From assembly GCA_002328035.1 (NCBI GenBank), contig DCVL01000017.1, positions 294,066 through 358,065 of the forward strand: a stretch of DNA of 64,000 nucleotides, written 5' to 3'. The notes under the pieces were generated by a model that was not told the DNA's origin, made no database searches, and saw only the letters and a list, made by a program, of their open reading frames with translations. The translations under genes and the position numbers were made by a program. This stretch comes from Geobacter sp. UBA2189 (GTDB lineage: Bacteria > Desulfobacterota > Desulfuromonadia > Geobacterales > Pseudopelobacteraceae). Positions 17,881 through 27,103 of this stretch are shown piece by piece; position 1 is the stretch's first letter, and every line of letters starts with the position of its first letter.

Positions 17881-18800
17881 AAGACAAAAAAATCGGCGTT
17901 CTCATGGGAGGGCTTTCAGCAGAGCGTGAAGTCTCACTTAAAAGTGGAATGGCAGTACATCTGGCTCTGTTGCAGATGGGTTATAATGCTAAGGCTATTG
18001 ATGCCGGTCGTGACCTGGCAGAGATATTGCGTAAAGAACGGATTGAAGTTGCCTTTATCGCATTGCATGGACGTTATGGAGAAGATGGTTGTGTGCAGGG
18101 AATCCTGGAGCTGCTTGGCATCCCTTATACAGGATCGGGCGTACTTGCAAGTGCCCTGGCTATGCATAAGCTGTACAGCAAGCAGGCCTTTGTGGCTGCC
18201 GGACTTACCATTACGCCGTACGCGGCAGTAAGGCGTGGTGAATCCTGTACGGCATCTGACCTCCCCTTTCAGCTTCCGGTTGTTGTCAAACCCGTGCAGG
18301 AGGGTTCATCGGTAGGTGTTTCTATAGTAAAAAGCCCTGAAGGAGTTCAGGCTGCCCTTGATGTGGCGTTCAAGTACGATGAAATGGTGCTGGTGGAACA
18401 GTATGTAAAGGGACGTGAGGTGCAGGTTGGTATTCTTGATAACAGAGCTATCGGTGCCATAGAGATCGTTCCGAAGAAAGAGTTCTACGACTTTGAGGCC
18501 AAATATAGTGATGGTATGGCCGAACATTTCTTCCCCGCAAGGCTTGATACCGGTACATATGAAAGAGTTAAACAGGAGGGTCTTAAGGCACATCAGGCTC
18601 TTGGATGTGACGGTTACTGTCGCGTTGACTTCCTGGTTACCGATGCAGGGGAATGCTACCTGCTTGAGGTCAACACATTACCTGGAATGACCGCGCTTTC
18701 ACTTCTGCCGGAGATTGCGCAGAAGGGAGCAGGTCTCTCTTTTGAACAGTTGGTAGAACGGATACTGCTGTCTGCCAGTCTTAAGGTGATTCAAAGGTAA
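17877..18800 (+). CDS. ddl: D-alanine--D-alanine ligase
   Basis: A 307-residue ATP-grasp enzyme. The N-terminal GVLMGGLSAEREVSLKSG, the ATP-binding PVVVKPVQEGSSVGVSIV near residue 138 and the metal-binding LLEVNTLPGMT near residue 260 are all diagnostic. It makes the D-Ala-D-Ala dipeptide used by MurF. The gene overlaps murB upstream and shares one base with ftsQ downstream, keeping it in the same translationally linked block. Confidence 0.94.
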   Translation: MKDKKIGVLMGGLSAEREVSLKSGMAVHLALLQMGYNAKAIDAGRDLAEILRKERIEVAFIALHGRYGEDGCVQGILELLGIPYTGSGVLASALAMHKLYSKQAFVAAGLTITPYAAVRRGESCTASDLPFQLPVVVKPVQEGSSVGVSIVKSPEGVQAALDVAFKYDEMVLVEQYVKGREVQVGILDNRAIGAIEIVPKKEFYDFEAKYSDGMAEHFFPARLDTGTYERVKQEGLKAHQALGCDGYCRVDFLVTDAGECYLLEVNTLPGMTALSLLPEIAQKGAGLSFEQLVERILLSASLKVIQR

Positions 18801-19633
18801 TGATGAAGGATCTTCGAAATATTGGCAGTATGCCAAGGAATAAAAGGGTTGCCTCGAACAGAAGTAAGGTGAAAAAGGAACCGCTTGACCTGAGGAAATA
18901 TCTGTTACCTCTGATAAGAATAGGGGGAAGGGGTGGACTTCTGGTCTTGCTTGGAGGACTGCTTGCCGCTTCTGTACACACCATGCTTCAGGCAACTCCG
19001 TTTTCCGTACAGAAAGTAGAGCTAAAGGGCGCAAAAAAGCTTAAATATGAGGAGATAGTTGCGCTTTCTGGAGTTAATCAGGGGCAGAATCTTTTAAGTC
19101 TACGTCTGAAAACAATAGGGCAGCAGGTGTCATCGAACCCCTGGGTAGCATCCGTAAGGGTTCAGCGATTTTTCCCTGGTACTGTTGTCCTGAGTATCAC
19201 GGAAAGGGAGCCGGTAGCGGTTATAAATATGGGATTGTTATACTACCTTGACAGTAACGGAGAGCCTTTCAAGCCACTTGGTTTTGAGGATAATCTTGAT
19301 TTTCCTGTGCTTACAGGGATAGCTGAAGACGATTTAAACTCAGATCCGCCAAATACACGTAAGGCTCTTAAAAATGCCTGCGAACTGCTGGATGCGCTTA
19401 AACAGCATGGCTCATTTATCCTTGCGGATGTATCAGAGATTCATTACGATAGGGGGCACGGTTTTACAATCTTTACCAATTCCGAATCCCTGCCGATAAA
19501 AATCGGAACCGATGATTTTGAAAGTAAGCTTCAACGCTTTTCAAATATTTACCAGAATCTGATGACGCAACGGCCGGAGTTGCAGTATATTGATCTGGAT
19601 TACAACGACCGGATTGTAGTCAAAAAGAGCTGA
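18800..19633 (+). CDS. ftsQ: Cell division protein FtsQ
   Basis: A 277-residue bitopic protein: basic cytoplasmic tail of about 35 residues, one membrane segment (GGLLVLLGGLLAASVH), then a POTRA domain (FSVQKVELKGAKKLKYEEI) and the FtsQ beta domain containing NPWVASVRVQRFFPGTVV and a late IDLDYNDRIVV. It links the early and late divisome proteins in the periplasm with FtsL and FtsB. It begins on the last base of the ddl stop codon, and the next gene is ftsA, the standard order. Confidence 0.92.
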   Translation: MMKDLRNIGSMPRNKRVASNRSKVKKEPLDLRKYLLPLIRIGGRGGLLVLLGGLLAASVHTMLQATPFSVQKVELKGAKKLKYEEIVALSGVNQGQNLLSLRLKTIGQQVSSNPWVASVRVQRFFPGTVVLSITEREPVAVINMGLLYYLDSNGEPFKPLGFEDNLDFPVLTGIAEDDLNSDPPNTRKALKNACELLDALKQHGSFILADVSEIHYDRGHGFTIFTNSESLPIKIGTDDFESKLQRFSNIYQNLMTQRPELQYIDLDYNDRIVVKKS

Positions 19634-19668
19634 ACAGTGGTTTAGCTCCCCTACAGGAGGGATGGAAT

Positions 19669-20904
19669 ATGTCTGCCAGAAGAGACAACCTGATTGTTGG
19701 CCTTGATATAGGCACTACCAAGATCTGCGCCATTGTCGGTAATGTTGCAGAAGAAGGTATAGAAATCGTAGGAATAGGAACCAGCCCCTCTAATGGTCTT
19801 CGCAAGGGGGTGGTTATCAATATTGAAAGCACAGTAACTGCTATCAGGAAAGCTATTGATGAAGCCGAACTGATGGCCGGCTGCGAGATCAGGTCAGTAT
19901 ATGCCGGTATAGCCGGAGGTCACATAAAGGGAATCAACTCCCAGGGGGTTATCGCGATCAAAAACCGCGAGGTTTCCCAGGATGATGTCCGGCGTGTCAT
20001 TGATGCCGCAAAGGCAATAGCCATACCGATGGATCGTGAAGTCCTGCACATACTACCGCAGGAGTTCATAATTGACGAGCAGGACGGGATTCGGGAACCT
20101 CTGGGAATGAGCGGTGTCCGTCTGGAAGCAAAGGTACATATTGTGACCGGCGCTGTGGCGAGTGCACAGAATATTGTCAAATCCTGCAACAGGGCAGGGC
20201 TGGATGTGGCTGACATTGTGCTTGAGCAACTGGCCTCTTCCGAGGCTGTGGTTTCGTCAGATGAAAAGGAACTGGGCGTATGTCTGGTGGATATAGGTGG
20301 TGGTACCACCGATATTGCCATATTTGGTGAGGGAGCCATCAAATATACCTCCGTAATATCATTAGGTGGAAACCAGTTGACAAATGACATCGCCGTAGGC
20401 CTTCGCACCCCGTTTGCAGAGGCTGAAAAGATTAAACGCAATCAGGGTTGCTGCCTGGCTTCTCTTCTGGGCAAGGAGGACAAGATAGAGGTACCCAGTG
20501 TCGGTGGACGAAAGCCTCGTGAGCTGTCACGCAATGTTTTGTGTGAGATTCTTGGCCCACGTGTTGAGGAACTTTTCTCTCTGGTAAACAGGGAGATTAT
20601 TAAATCTGGATTAGAAGATTCTATAGCTTCTGGGGTTGTAATTACCGGCGGATCGAGTATACTGGAAGGCATGCCTGAGTTGGCGGAACAAATCTTCAAT
20701 CTGCCTGTCAGACGTGGCTTGCCTCAAAAGATTGGAGGGCTGATCGATGTGGTCAATTCTCCTGTCTATTCCACTGGAGTTGGCCTCGTTGTATATGGTA
20801 GCCGAAACATGGGACCACGAGAATTCCCCACAACAAAATCTGAAGACAGTATTTTTAACACTGCAACAAGACGGATGAAAAGCTGGTTCAAGGAGTTTTT
20901 CTAA
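19669..20904 (+). CDS. ftsA: Cell division protein FtsA
   Basis: A 411-residue actin-like ATPase. The N-terminal VGLDIGTTKICAIVGN phosphate loop, the 1C subdomain, VDIGGGTTDIAIFGEG near residue 210 and GVVITGGSSILEG near residue 325 identify it. The C-terminal RRMKSWFKEFF is the amphipathic helix that tethers FtsA to the membrane. It anchors FtsZ filaments and recruits later divisome proteins. AGGAGGG precedes the ATG at a normal distance. Confidence 0.95.
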   Translation: MSARRDNLIVGLDIGTTKICAIVGNVAEEGIEIVGIGTSPSNGLRKGVVINIESTVTAIRKAIDEAELMAGCEIRSVYAGIAGGHIKGINSQGVIAIKNREVSQDDVRRVIDAAKAIAIPMDREVLHILPQEFIIDEQDGIREPLGMSGVRLEAKVHIVTGAVASAQNIVKSCNRAGLDVADIVLEQLASSEAVVSSDEKELGVCLVDIGGGTTDIAIFGEGAIKYTSVISLGGNQLTNDIAVGLRTPFAEAEKIKRNQGCCLASLLGKEDKIEVPSVGGRKPRELSRNVLCEILGPRVEELFSLVNREIIKSGLEDSIASGVVITGGSSILEGMPELAEQIFNLPVRRGLPQKIGGLIDVVNSPVYSTGVGLVVYGSRNMGPREFPTTKSEDSIFNTATRRMKSWFKEFF

Positions 20905-20978
20905 ATCAAAACTCTAGCTGCGTGATTAAGCTGGTAATGCCCTGAAAACTTATTTTGACACTACAAAAGGGGGAGCGG

Positions 20979-22145
20979 ATGTTCGAATTTGACGAGACCA
21001 TCGAGCAGAGTGCAGTCATCAAGGTTATAGGCGTGGGTGGCGGCGGCGGTAATGCTGTAAACACCATGGTGGCAAGCGGTATGCAAAAGGTGGAATTTAT
21101 TGTTGCCAATACAGACGCTCAGGCTCTTCGCTCCTCAAAGGCGTCTGTTAAGGTGCAGCTGGGTGGACAGCTGACCAAAGGCCTTGGTGCTGGTGCCAAT
21201 CCAAATGTCGGACGTGATGCGGCTTTGGAGGACAAGGAAAAACTGGCAGAGATGTTCAAGGGGGCTGATATGATCTTTATTGCCGCCGGTATGGGTGGCG
21301 GTACAGGTACTGGAGCAGCTCCCGTAATTGCAGAAGTTGCGCGCGAGGTTGGTGCGCTTACCGTTGGTATTGTGACGAAGCCTTTCTCAAGAGAAGGCAA
21401 GAAGCGAATGGAGAAGGCAGAATCGGGTATATTGGAACTAAAACAGCATGTTGACTCTCTTATCATCATCCCGAATGACAGACTTATAAGTATTGCACCC
21501 CGCTCACTAGGCATTCTTGATGCCTTTAAACCTTCAGATGATGTACTGCGTCAGGCGGTACAGGGGATCTCTGATCTGATCACAACATCCGGCTTTATCA
21601 ACGTTGACTTTGCTGATGTAAAGGCAATTATGAGTGAGCGCGGAATGGCCATGATGGGTATCGGCATATCAAATGGAGATAATCGTGCAGTTGAGGCTGC
21701 AATCAAGGCGATCTCTTCGCCGCTTCTTGAAGACATTGATGTCTCCGGCGCTAAAGGGGTGCTGGTGAATATTACTGGTTCATCCAATATGACCATGGAT
21801 GACTTTGATGCGGTTAACAAGACGGTTCATGAAAAGGTTCATGAGGATGCAAATATCATTATTGGTGTAGTTATTGATGAAGAGATGGGGGATACTATTA
21901 AGGTTACAGCAATAGTGACCGGTTTTGGTGACCGTTTTGGTGAAAAGGGAGAACAAACACGCGGCCTCGGGCATATCCAGACAGCCCCTAGGACAAATAC
22001 GGTAGTAAGTATTGATACCCCTACATTTATACGCGATCGTCAGAAGAATGAGGGAGGACGTCCAACACGCCATGTTGGATCAGTATCGTTTGATGATGAA
22101 GATGTGTATGATATTCCAACCTTCCTGAGAAAATCAGTGGATTGA
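20979..22145 (+). CDS. ftsZ: Cell division GTPase FtsZ
   Basis: A 388-residue tubulin-like GTPase. KVIGVGGGGGNAVNTM, the nucleotide-binding GGGTGTGAAPVIAEVA and the T7-loop segment with FINVDFADVKAIM are present, and the C-terminal peptide DIPTFLRK that binds FtsA is intact. It forms the Z-ring. The ATG at 20979 follows a strong GGGGGAG by about five bases; an in-frame ATG at 20955 has no comparable site. It is the last gene of the cluster, followed by a terminator. Confidence 0.96.
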   Translation: MFEFDETIEQSAVIKVIGVGGGGGNAVNTMVASGMQKVEFIVANTDAQALRSSKASVKVQLGGQLTKGLGAGANPNVGRDAALEDKEKLAEMFKGADMIFIAAGMGGGTGTGAAPVIAEVAREVGALTVGIVTKPFSREGKKRMEKAESGILELKQHVDSLIIIPNDRLISIAPRSLGILDAFKPSDDVLRQAVQGISDLITTSGFINVDFADVKAIMSERGMAMMGIGISNGDNRAVEAAIKAISSPLLEDIDVSGAKGVLVNITGSSNMTMDDFDAVNKTVHEKVHEDANIIIGVVIDEEMGDTIKVTAIVTGFGDRFGEKGEQTRGLGHIQTAPRTNTVVSIDTPTFIRDRQKNEGGRPTRHVGSVSFDDEDVYDIPTFLRKSVD

Positions 22146-22170
22146 TAATAAAAACAGTTTGAAAATCCAG

Positions 22171-22203
22171 ACGGCTCCCGAAACAGGGGAGCCGTTTTTT
22201 TAT
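22171..22203 (+). terminator. Intrinsic terminator after ftsZ
   Basis: ACGGCTCCC and GGGGAGCCGT form a GC-rich stem with a short loop, followed directly by a run of eight T (from 22194). It starts 26 bases after the ftsZ stop and closes the dcw transcription unit. It also abuts the end of the convergent small gene. Confidence 0.85.
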
Positions 22204-22382
22204 TGGTTACAGTCGCAAGCGTACATCATTACAAGTCGGGCTCTGTTCTCCAGACAGCGTGGGCATAGCTCTCCGGCATCCTGCCAGATCTCTTCGGCAA
22301 GCCATTCACCGGCTTCTTGAAACAACGATGCCACATCGGCATTCTCATCAAAAGACTCTCCGCAGATCCTGCACTGTTTCAT
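22200..22382 (-). CDS. Small protein with two CxxC pairs
   Basis: A 60-residue protein with CRICG near the start and CPRCLE near residue 40, plus a final CDC; the two CxxC pairs suggest a zinc- or metal-binding knuckle. The middle is acidic. Its ATG overlaps the stop of the upstream radical SAM gene (ATGA), which argues for a real, coupled gene rather than chance. The function is not recognised; a helper or metal-binding partner of the radical SAM protein is one possibility. Confidence 0.65.
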   Translation of the reverse strand: MKQCRICGESFDENADVASLFQEAGEWLAEEIWQDAGELCPRCLENRARLVMMYACDCNQ

Positions 22383-24010
22383 ATATTTACTCCTATTATC
22401 TCCATTGCCGAGCGATATTCAGCCACGAGCCTGTCTCGTTCGGTAGCAAGTATAACATCCCATGGAAGTAGAGCTTCAAGAGGCAGTTTTGATGTTACAA
22501 GGTTGAAGGGATCAATATTACAAGCCTTTGCAGCCTTTCGGAGATTGACCCCCTCAGACATTTTAAGGATTACTGGATTGAGCTCCCTACCTCCGCGTGA
22601 TAGCAGAGCCTGTAACAGACAACCATGAATATCCTCCACCTTCAGCCTTACATTTGAAATAGGCCGCAACTCTTTTTCAAGCATGGCAACCTTCCGCTTC
22701 AGCTCATCAATCGGACAGAAGGCAGCCCATTGCAACGGAGTGAAGGGCTTGGGAATGAATGGATTGACTGAAAGTGTTATCTCTCCAAGCCGCTTGTGAG
22801 TTCTTGCCTGTTCTACAACTCGCTTCTGTACCTCCGATACTAGTCTTACAAGCTCTTGGAGATCCTGTTCGGTTTCTCCCGGGAGTCCGATGATGAAGTA
22901 AAGCCTAAGGTTTAGAATGCCGGCACGAGCGACTGATTCAGCAGCATCAAGGATCTGCTCCTCAGTCAGATTTTTCCTGATCATGTCCCGCATCCGCTGT
23001 GACCCACCCTCAGGAGCCAGAGAGATCGTTTTATGTCCGCTTTTGACCAGTATATCCAGAAGTCTTGGAGTCAACCGGTCTACCCTGAGGGAAGAGGGGG
23101 AGGGAATGCCCCCCTCTTCGACAATGAAGCTACAGAGCTCCTCTAGCCAGCGATAATCGGATACTGCAGCACCAACGAGACCTATAGTGGAACGATGGGT
23201 CAATCCTTTGCGGCATTCATCTTTCAAAACATCAAGCTGTTGTTGCCTGAAAGGCTGCCAGACAAATCCGGCTGCACAGAAACGACAGCCACGTGGACAG
23301 CCACGGCTTACCTCAATAAGATACATGTTTCCAAATTCTGTGTTTTCAGTAATGACTACGGAAGATGAAGGGAGCGAATCTTTCGGAGCTGAAGCCTTGA
23401 CGACTGGAGTTGATAACGGAATGGATGGCACATAGATACCAGGCAGAAAGGAGGCTGCCTGCAAAAGCTTTTGACGATGAGAATCAAGATGCCCAACAAT
23501 AAAATCTGAAATCAGAGGAATAAGCGATTCGCCCTCCCCTACGGCAATAATATCGAAGAAATCAGCAGCGGGCTCTGGATTGATAAAACAGGCCGCTCCG
23601 CCCGCCAGTATTAATGGGTAGCTTTCATCTCGCTCTATCGCAAGTACAGGAATCCGAGATAATCTTAGGATAACCGGTATGTTTATGAAGTCCGGCTCGA
23701 AGGATACCGAAAAGGCCACAACGTCAAAATCAGACAGAGGTCGTTCATTTTCAAGAGAGACAAGGGTCTCGCCAGTTTTTTTGTATAAGACAAGTTCCCG
23801 GCTGTCCGGAAGAAATGCCCTTTCGCAGACTACTCCCGGCTGTTCGTTAAAAAGCCTGTAAACAGACTGAAATCCAAGGCTACTCATTGCCGTGCTGTAA
23901 TAATGGGGATAGACAAGGCAGATCGAGAGGGAGCCGCCGCTCCCTTGCGGGATGCTTCCCTTCTCTGCCATACGTCTGTTACGAAGTATCTGCTGTATCT
24001 GCCAGTTCAT
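22379..24010 (-). CDS. B12-binding-type radical SAM protein
   Basis: A 543-residue protein. The N-terminal half (LVYPHYYSTAMSSLGFQSV, then FSVSFEPDFINIPVIL and LAGGAACFINPEPAADFFD) resembles the cobalamin-binding-like domain of B12/radical SAM proteins, and the radical SAM core carries CX3CX2C at Cys238, Cys242 and Cys245 (CPRGCRFCAAGFVW). The C-terminal part is Lys-rich and fits the TIGR03960-like family. The ATG at 24010 has an AGGA upstream; a TTG further upstream is less likely. Substrate unknown; in relatives the family is sometimes linked to RNA modification or ribosome genes, which is not shown here. Confidence 0.75.
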   Translation of the reverse strand: MNWQIQQILRNRRMAEKGSIPQGSGGSLSICLVYPHYYSTAMSSLGFQSVYRLFNEQPGVVCERAFLPDSRELVLYKKTGETLVSLENERPLSDFDVVAFSVSFEPDFINIPVILRLSRIPVLAIERDESYPLILAGGAACFINPEPAADFFDIIAVGEGESLIPLISDFIVGHLDSHRQKLLQAASFLPGIYVPSIPLSTPVVKASAPKDSLPSSSVVITENTEFGNMYLIEVSRGCPRGCRFCAAGFVWQPFRQQQLDVLKDECRKGLTHRSTIGLVGAAVSDYRWLEELCSFIVEEGGIPSPSSLRVDRLTPRLLDILVKSGHKTISLAPEGGSQRMRDMIRKNLTEEQILDAAESVARAGILNLRLYFIIGLPGETEQDLQELVRLVSEVQKRVVEQARTHKRLGEITLSVNPFIPKPFTPLQWAAFCPIDELKRKVAMLEKELRPISNVRLKVEDIHGCLLQALLSRGGRELNPVILKMSEGVNLRKAAKACNIDPFNLVTSKLPLEALLPWDVILATERDRLVAEYRSAMEIIGVNI

Positions 24011-24180
24011 TGTTTGAATCCTGATTTTATCGAATTGCAACTTTCTCTATCCAAGATATACTGGGGAAGTAGAGTGAAAAATCTGTTTATCACTGTTTTC
24101 TTAACAGTACCTTAAAAAGCAGATTTGCAGAAAATAATTTCTTTCCTCTTTGTAAATCCAGATAAATACGGAGTGAAGCC

Positions 24181-25668
24181 ATGCGAGAGATTAACGGTGT
24201 TATGATGCAGTATTTTCACTGGTATATTCCATCTGACGGTAGTTTGTGGAAAAAACTCGCAGATGATGCAACTGAACTGGCAAAGGCTGGTATTACAGCT
24301 CTTTGGCTCCCTCCTGCATACAAGGGAATTGCTGGGGGAGCCGATGTAGGATACGGGGTCTACGATATGTATGATCTGGGCGAGTTTGACCAGAAAGGTT
24401 CTATACGTACCAAGTATGGTACTAAAAGTGAGCATATTGAGGCTGTAAAAAAATTAAGGCTGGAAGGCATCCAGGTCTATGCTGATGCTGTCCTTAATCA
24501 TCGATTGGGCGGCGATGAGGCAGAGCCATGTCAGGCAATTCCATACCCAAGGCGTGACAGAATTCACCCAAAAGGTGAAAAACGTGAGATTCTGGCCTTT
24601 ACCAGATTTCTGTTTGACGGACGCGCCGGTCTTTATTCCTCATTCAAGTGGAATTGGCAACATTTTGATGCTGTTGATTTCGACAAGCTTAATCCTGGAG
24701 ATTTTGATACCGTCTATCTTCTTGATGGGAAGCGTTTTGACGATGAGGTTTCCCAGGAGTTTGGCAATTTTGCATACCTTATGGGCTGTGATCTTGATTG
24801 TCAGCACCCTGAAGTCAGGGAGGAGCTTGCGAACTGGGGACGATGGTATCTCGATAACACCGGAGTGGATGGTTTCCGTCTTGACGCTATAAAACATATC
24901 GCTGCCTGGTTTTTTCCAGAGTGGCTTGATTCACTTGAAAAGTATGTGGGAAGAGACCTCTTTGTTGTCGGTGAGTACTGGGTTAACAGCCTTGAAACCC
25001 TCCTGAGGTATGTTGATGATGTTGGGGGGCGGATGTCGGTGTTTGACGTACCACTTCACTACAACTTCCACAGGGCAAGCCGTGCAGGTTCCGAGTTTGA
25101 TATGCGCCGGATACTCGATGGTACTTTAATGCAGGCTCGTCCAACATATGCCGTCACCTTCGTTGAAAACCACGATTCTCAGCCTTTGCAGGCTCTGGAA
25201 TCCGTTGTTGAACACTGGTTCAAGCCTTTGGCTTACGCTCTTATTCTGCTTCGTAAAGAGGGATATCCCTGTTTGTTTCACCCCGACTATTATGGGGCGG
25301 AATATGAAGATTTTGGGTGGGATGGCAACAAACACTATATCGTAATACCTTCATTACGTCAGCTGCTTGATACAATGCTGGCTGTACGTAGAGACTTTGC
25401 TCACGGGATGCAGTATGATTATTTTGATCATCCATCAACCATTGGCTGGACAAGGCTTGGGGACGAATCAAGCTGTGGTGGCATGGCGGTGCTTATGAGC
25501 AATGGCGGTGACGGATACAAATGGATGGAAACCGGCAGCCCTGAAACGGAATATAGGGATGTTACGGGGCATATCAGCAGGGCAGTGATTACCAACGGAG
25601 ATGGATGGGGTGAATTTTTCTGTAATGCAGGTTCTGTATCAGTCTGGGTTCCATCGGGCCAAATATAG
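24181..25668 (+). CDS. Cytoplasmic alpha-amylase (GH13)
   Basis: A 495-residue glycoside hydrolase of the GH13_5 type. The barrel motifs are DAVLNHR, GFRLDAIKH with the nucleophile Asp235, VVGEYW with the acid/base Glu265, and FVENHDSQP with Asp332. There is no signal peptide, so it should act in the cytoplasm on glycogen or maltodextrins. A glycogen synthase gene lies nearby on the other strand, consistent with a glycogen turnover role, although they are not in one operon. Confidence 0.9.
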   Translation: MREINGVMMQYFHWYIPSDGSLWKKLADDATELAKAGITALWLPPAYKGIAGGADVGYGVYDMYDLGEFDQKGSIRTKYGTKSEHIEAVKKLRLEGIQVYADAVLNHRLGGDEAEPCQAIPYPRRDRIHPKGEKREILAFTRFLFDGRAGLYSSFKWNWQHFDAVDFDKLNPGDFDTVYLLDGKRFDDEVSQEFGNFAYLMGCDLDCQHPEVREELANWGRWYLDNTGVDGFRLDAIKHIAAWFFPEWLDSLEKYVGRDLFVVGEYWVNSLETLLRYVDDVGGRMSVFDVPLHYNFHRASRAGSEFDMRRILDGTLMQARPTYAVTFVENHDSQPLQALESVVEHWFKPLAYALILLRKEGYPCLFHPDYYGAEYEDFGWDGNKHYIVIPSLRQLLDTMLAVRRDFAHGMQYDYFDHPSTIGWTRLGDESSCGGMAVLMSNGGDGYKWMETGSPETEYRDVTGHISRAVITNGDGWGEFFCNAGSVSVWVPSGQI

Positions 25669-25689
25669 CTGTTTTGAGTGTTCATCACT

Positions 25690-27087
25690 CTATAAACCGT
25701 AAAGCCCACAATCATGCAGTAGTTTTTCCAGCCGCTTGTTGGTTGACAGATCCTCCTGCAACGGCTTTGCAATGGAACGACCTGTTGCATCTATGGCCAG
25801 ACGTTCGCCGGACTCATCCATTATCAGATCCTCTCGCCAATCCGGTTCGTTAACCACCTGCCAGGCTACCTTCGCCATTTCACTGGAAGATCTATCTGAA
25901 TCTACAATTACAAGTAGTCGAGACTTGCTGAACCAGGGAAGCTTCCATAACGAATGGACAGCCTCTCTTACCCTGGAGTGGCTGGAATTTCTTATTGAGA
26001 TAATTGCACTGTTTCTGAATACCCAGGGTATAGGGAACCTTATATCATCAACTCCTGGAACCAGCACAGCAAGAAGTGATGAAAGCAGCCTTTCCCATCC
26101 AAGCATCATCCAGCAGTCTTCCTGTGGTGGAGAGCCTACAACGGTTGTCGGAATGACCGGATATTTGCGGCGGGTGATCCGTGTGACGGTAATCTTTGCA
26201 GCAGTTCCAGGCGGATCATACCTGCCTGTATGATTGCCAAAAGGACCTTCAATCAAGCTGTTTAGAGGATCTGCAAATCCCTCAATCACCAATTCCGCTT
26301 CCGCAGGCACAAGGATAGGGCTGTGTGGGCAGTCTGTCACAGAATTCCCCCTGTCTTGCAACCACCCTGCAAAGACAAACTCGTCAAGCCCTTCCGGTAA
26401 TGGCCAGGCAGCGGCCAGCGTCATAGCAGGAGAGCCGCCAAGAGCTATGGCTACGGGCATTTTCCTGCCCTGTAGCACAAACTGATGATGATGAAGGTAT
26501 GCCCCGCTTCCTGGACGCCAACGAATAGCCAGCGTACAGGGATCATAAATCTGGCAGCGATATATGCCGCAGTTCGCATTCTTCCCATTAAAATCGGTTG
26601 TAATTACCTGTCCCAGGGTTATGTATCTGCCCGTTCCGGAGGCCGAGCCGTCATCTGGCCAGTTTTTCAGGAATGGAAATTTGAGGAGATTAGGAGACTG
26701 TTCTACAAATTGACGACAGGGGGGATCGGAGACTGTTCTTGGTTTGCAATATTCCAACTCTGGTTTTTCGAAGAGATCTGCAAGCTGGTTTGTCTTCTTG
26801 ATGCTGTTATTTTCAAGAAGTCTTGAAAAAGAGTCGGACAGGTCATCCAGACTGTTCAGTCCCAATAAAATCTGCATCCTTTTTACGGAGCCGAAAAGGT
26901 TGGCTAAAACTGGAAAACTGTAATCTTCCGGTTTAGTAAAAAGCAAGGCAGAGCCGCCTTTTGGATTGGAACTTATCCTCCTTACAATTGCAGATATTTC
27001 AAATTCTGTATTTAGAGGCAGCTCTATTCTCTTTAGCTCATTATGCTGCTCAAAAATTTCTATCAGTTCGTGCAGGGATGAGTTCAT
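25690..27087 (-). CDS. UbiD family decarboxylase
   Basis: A 465-residue protein whose FEQHNELKRIELPLNTEFEI start, GTGRYITLGQVIT and EGPFGNHTGRYDPPG segments match UbiD/PhdA-type prenylated-FMN-dependent decarboxylases. Members act in ubiquinone or menaquinone synthesis or on aromatic acids. No ubiX flavin prenyltransferase is in the window. A futalosine-pathway gene 17 kb away makes a menaquinone decarboxylation step a reasonable but unproven role. It begins 17 bases after the upstream PBP gene and may be cotranscribed with it. Confidence 0.82.
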   Translation of the reverse strand: MNSSLHELIEIFEQHNELKRIELPLNTEFEISAIVRRISSNPKGGSALLFTKPEDYSFPVLANLFGSVKRMQILLGLNSLDDLSDSFSRLLENNSIKKTNQLADLFEKPELEYCKPRTVSDPPCRQFVEQSPNLLKFPFLKNWPDDGSASGTGRYITLGQVITTDFNGKNANCGIYRCQIYDPCTLAIRWRPGSGAYLHHHQFVLQGRKMPVAIALGGSPAMTLAAAWPLPEGLDEFVFAGWLQDRGNSVTDCPHSPILVPAEAELVIEGFADPLNSLIEGPFGNHTGRYDPPGTAAKITVTRITRRKYPVIPTTVVGSPPQEDCWMMLGWERLLSSLLAVLVPGVDDIRFPIPWVFRNSAIISIRNSSHSRVREAVHSLWKLPWFSKSRLLVIVDSDRSSSEMAKVAWQVVNEPDWREDLIMDESGERLAIDATGRSIAKPLQEDLSTNKRLEKLLHDCGLYGL

Positions 27088-27103
27088 TTTTTGAGGACTC
27101 TAT

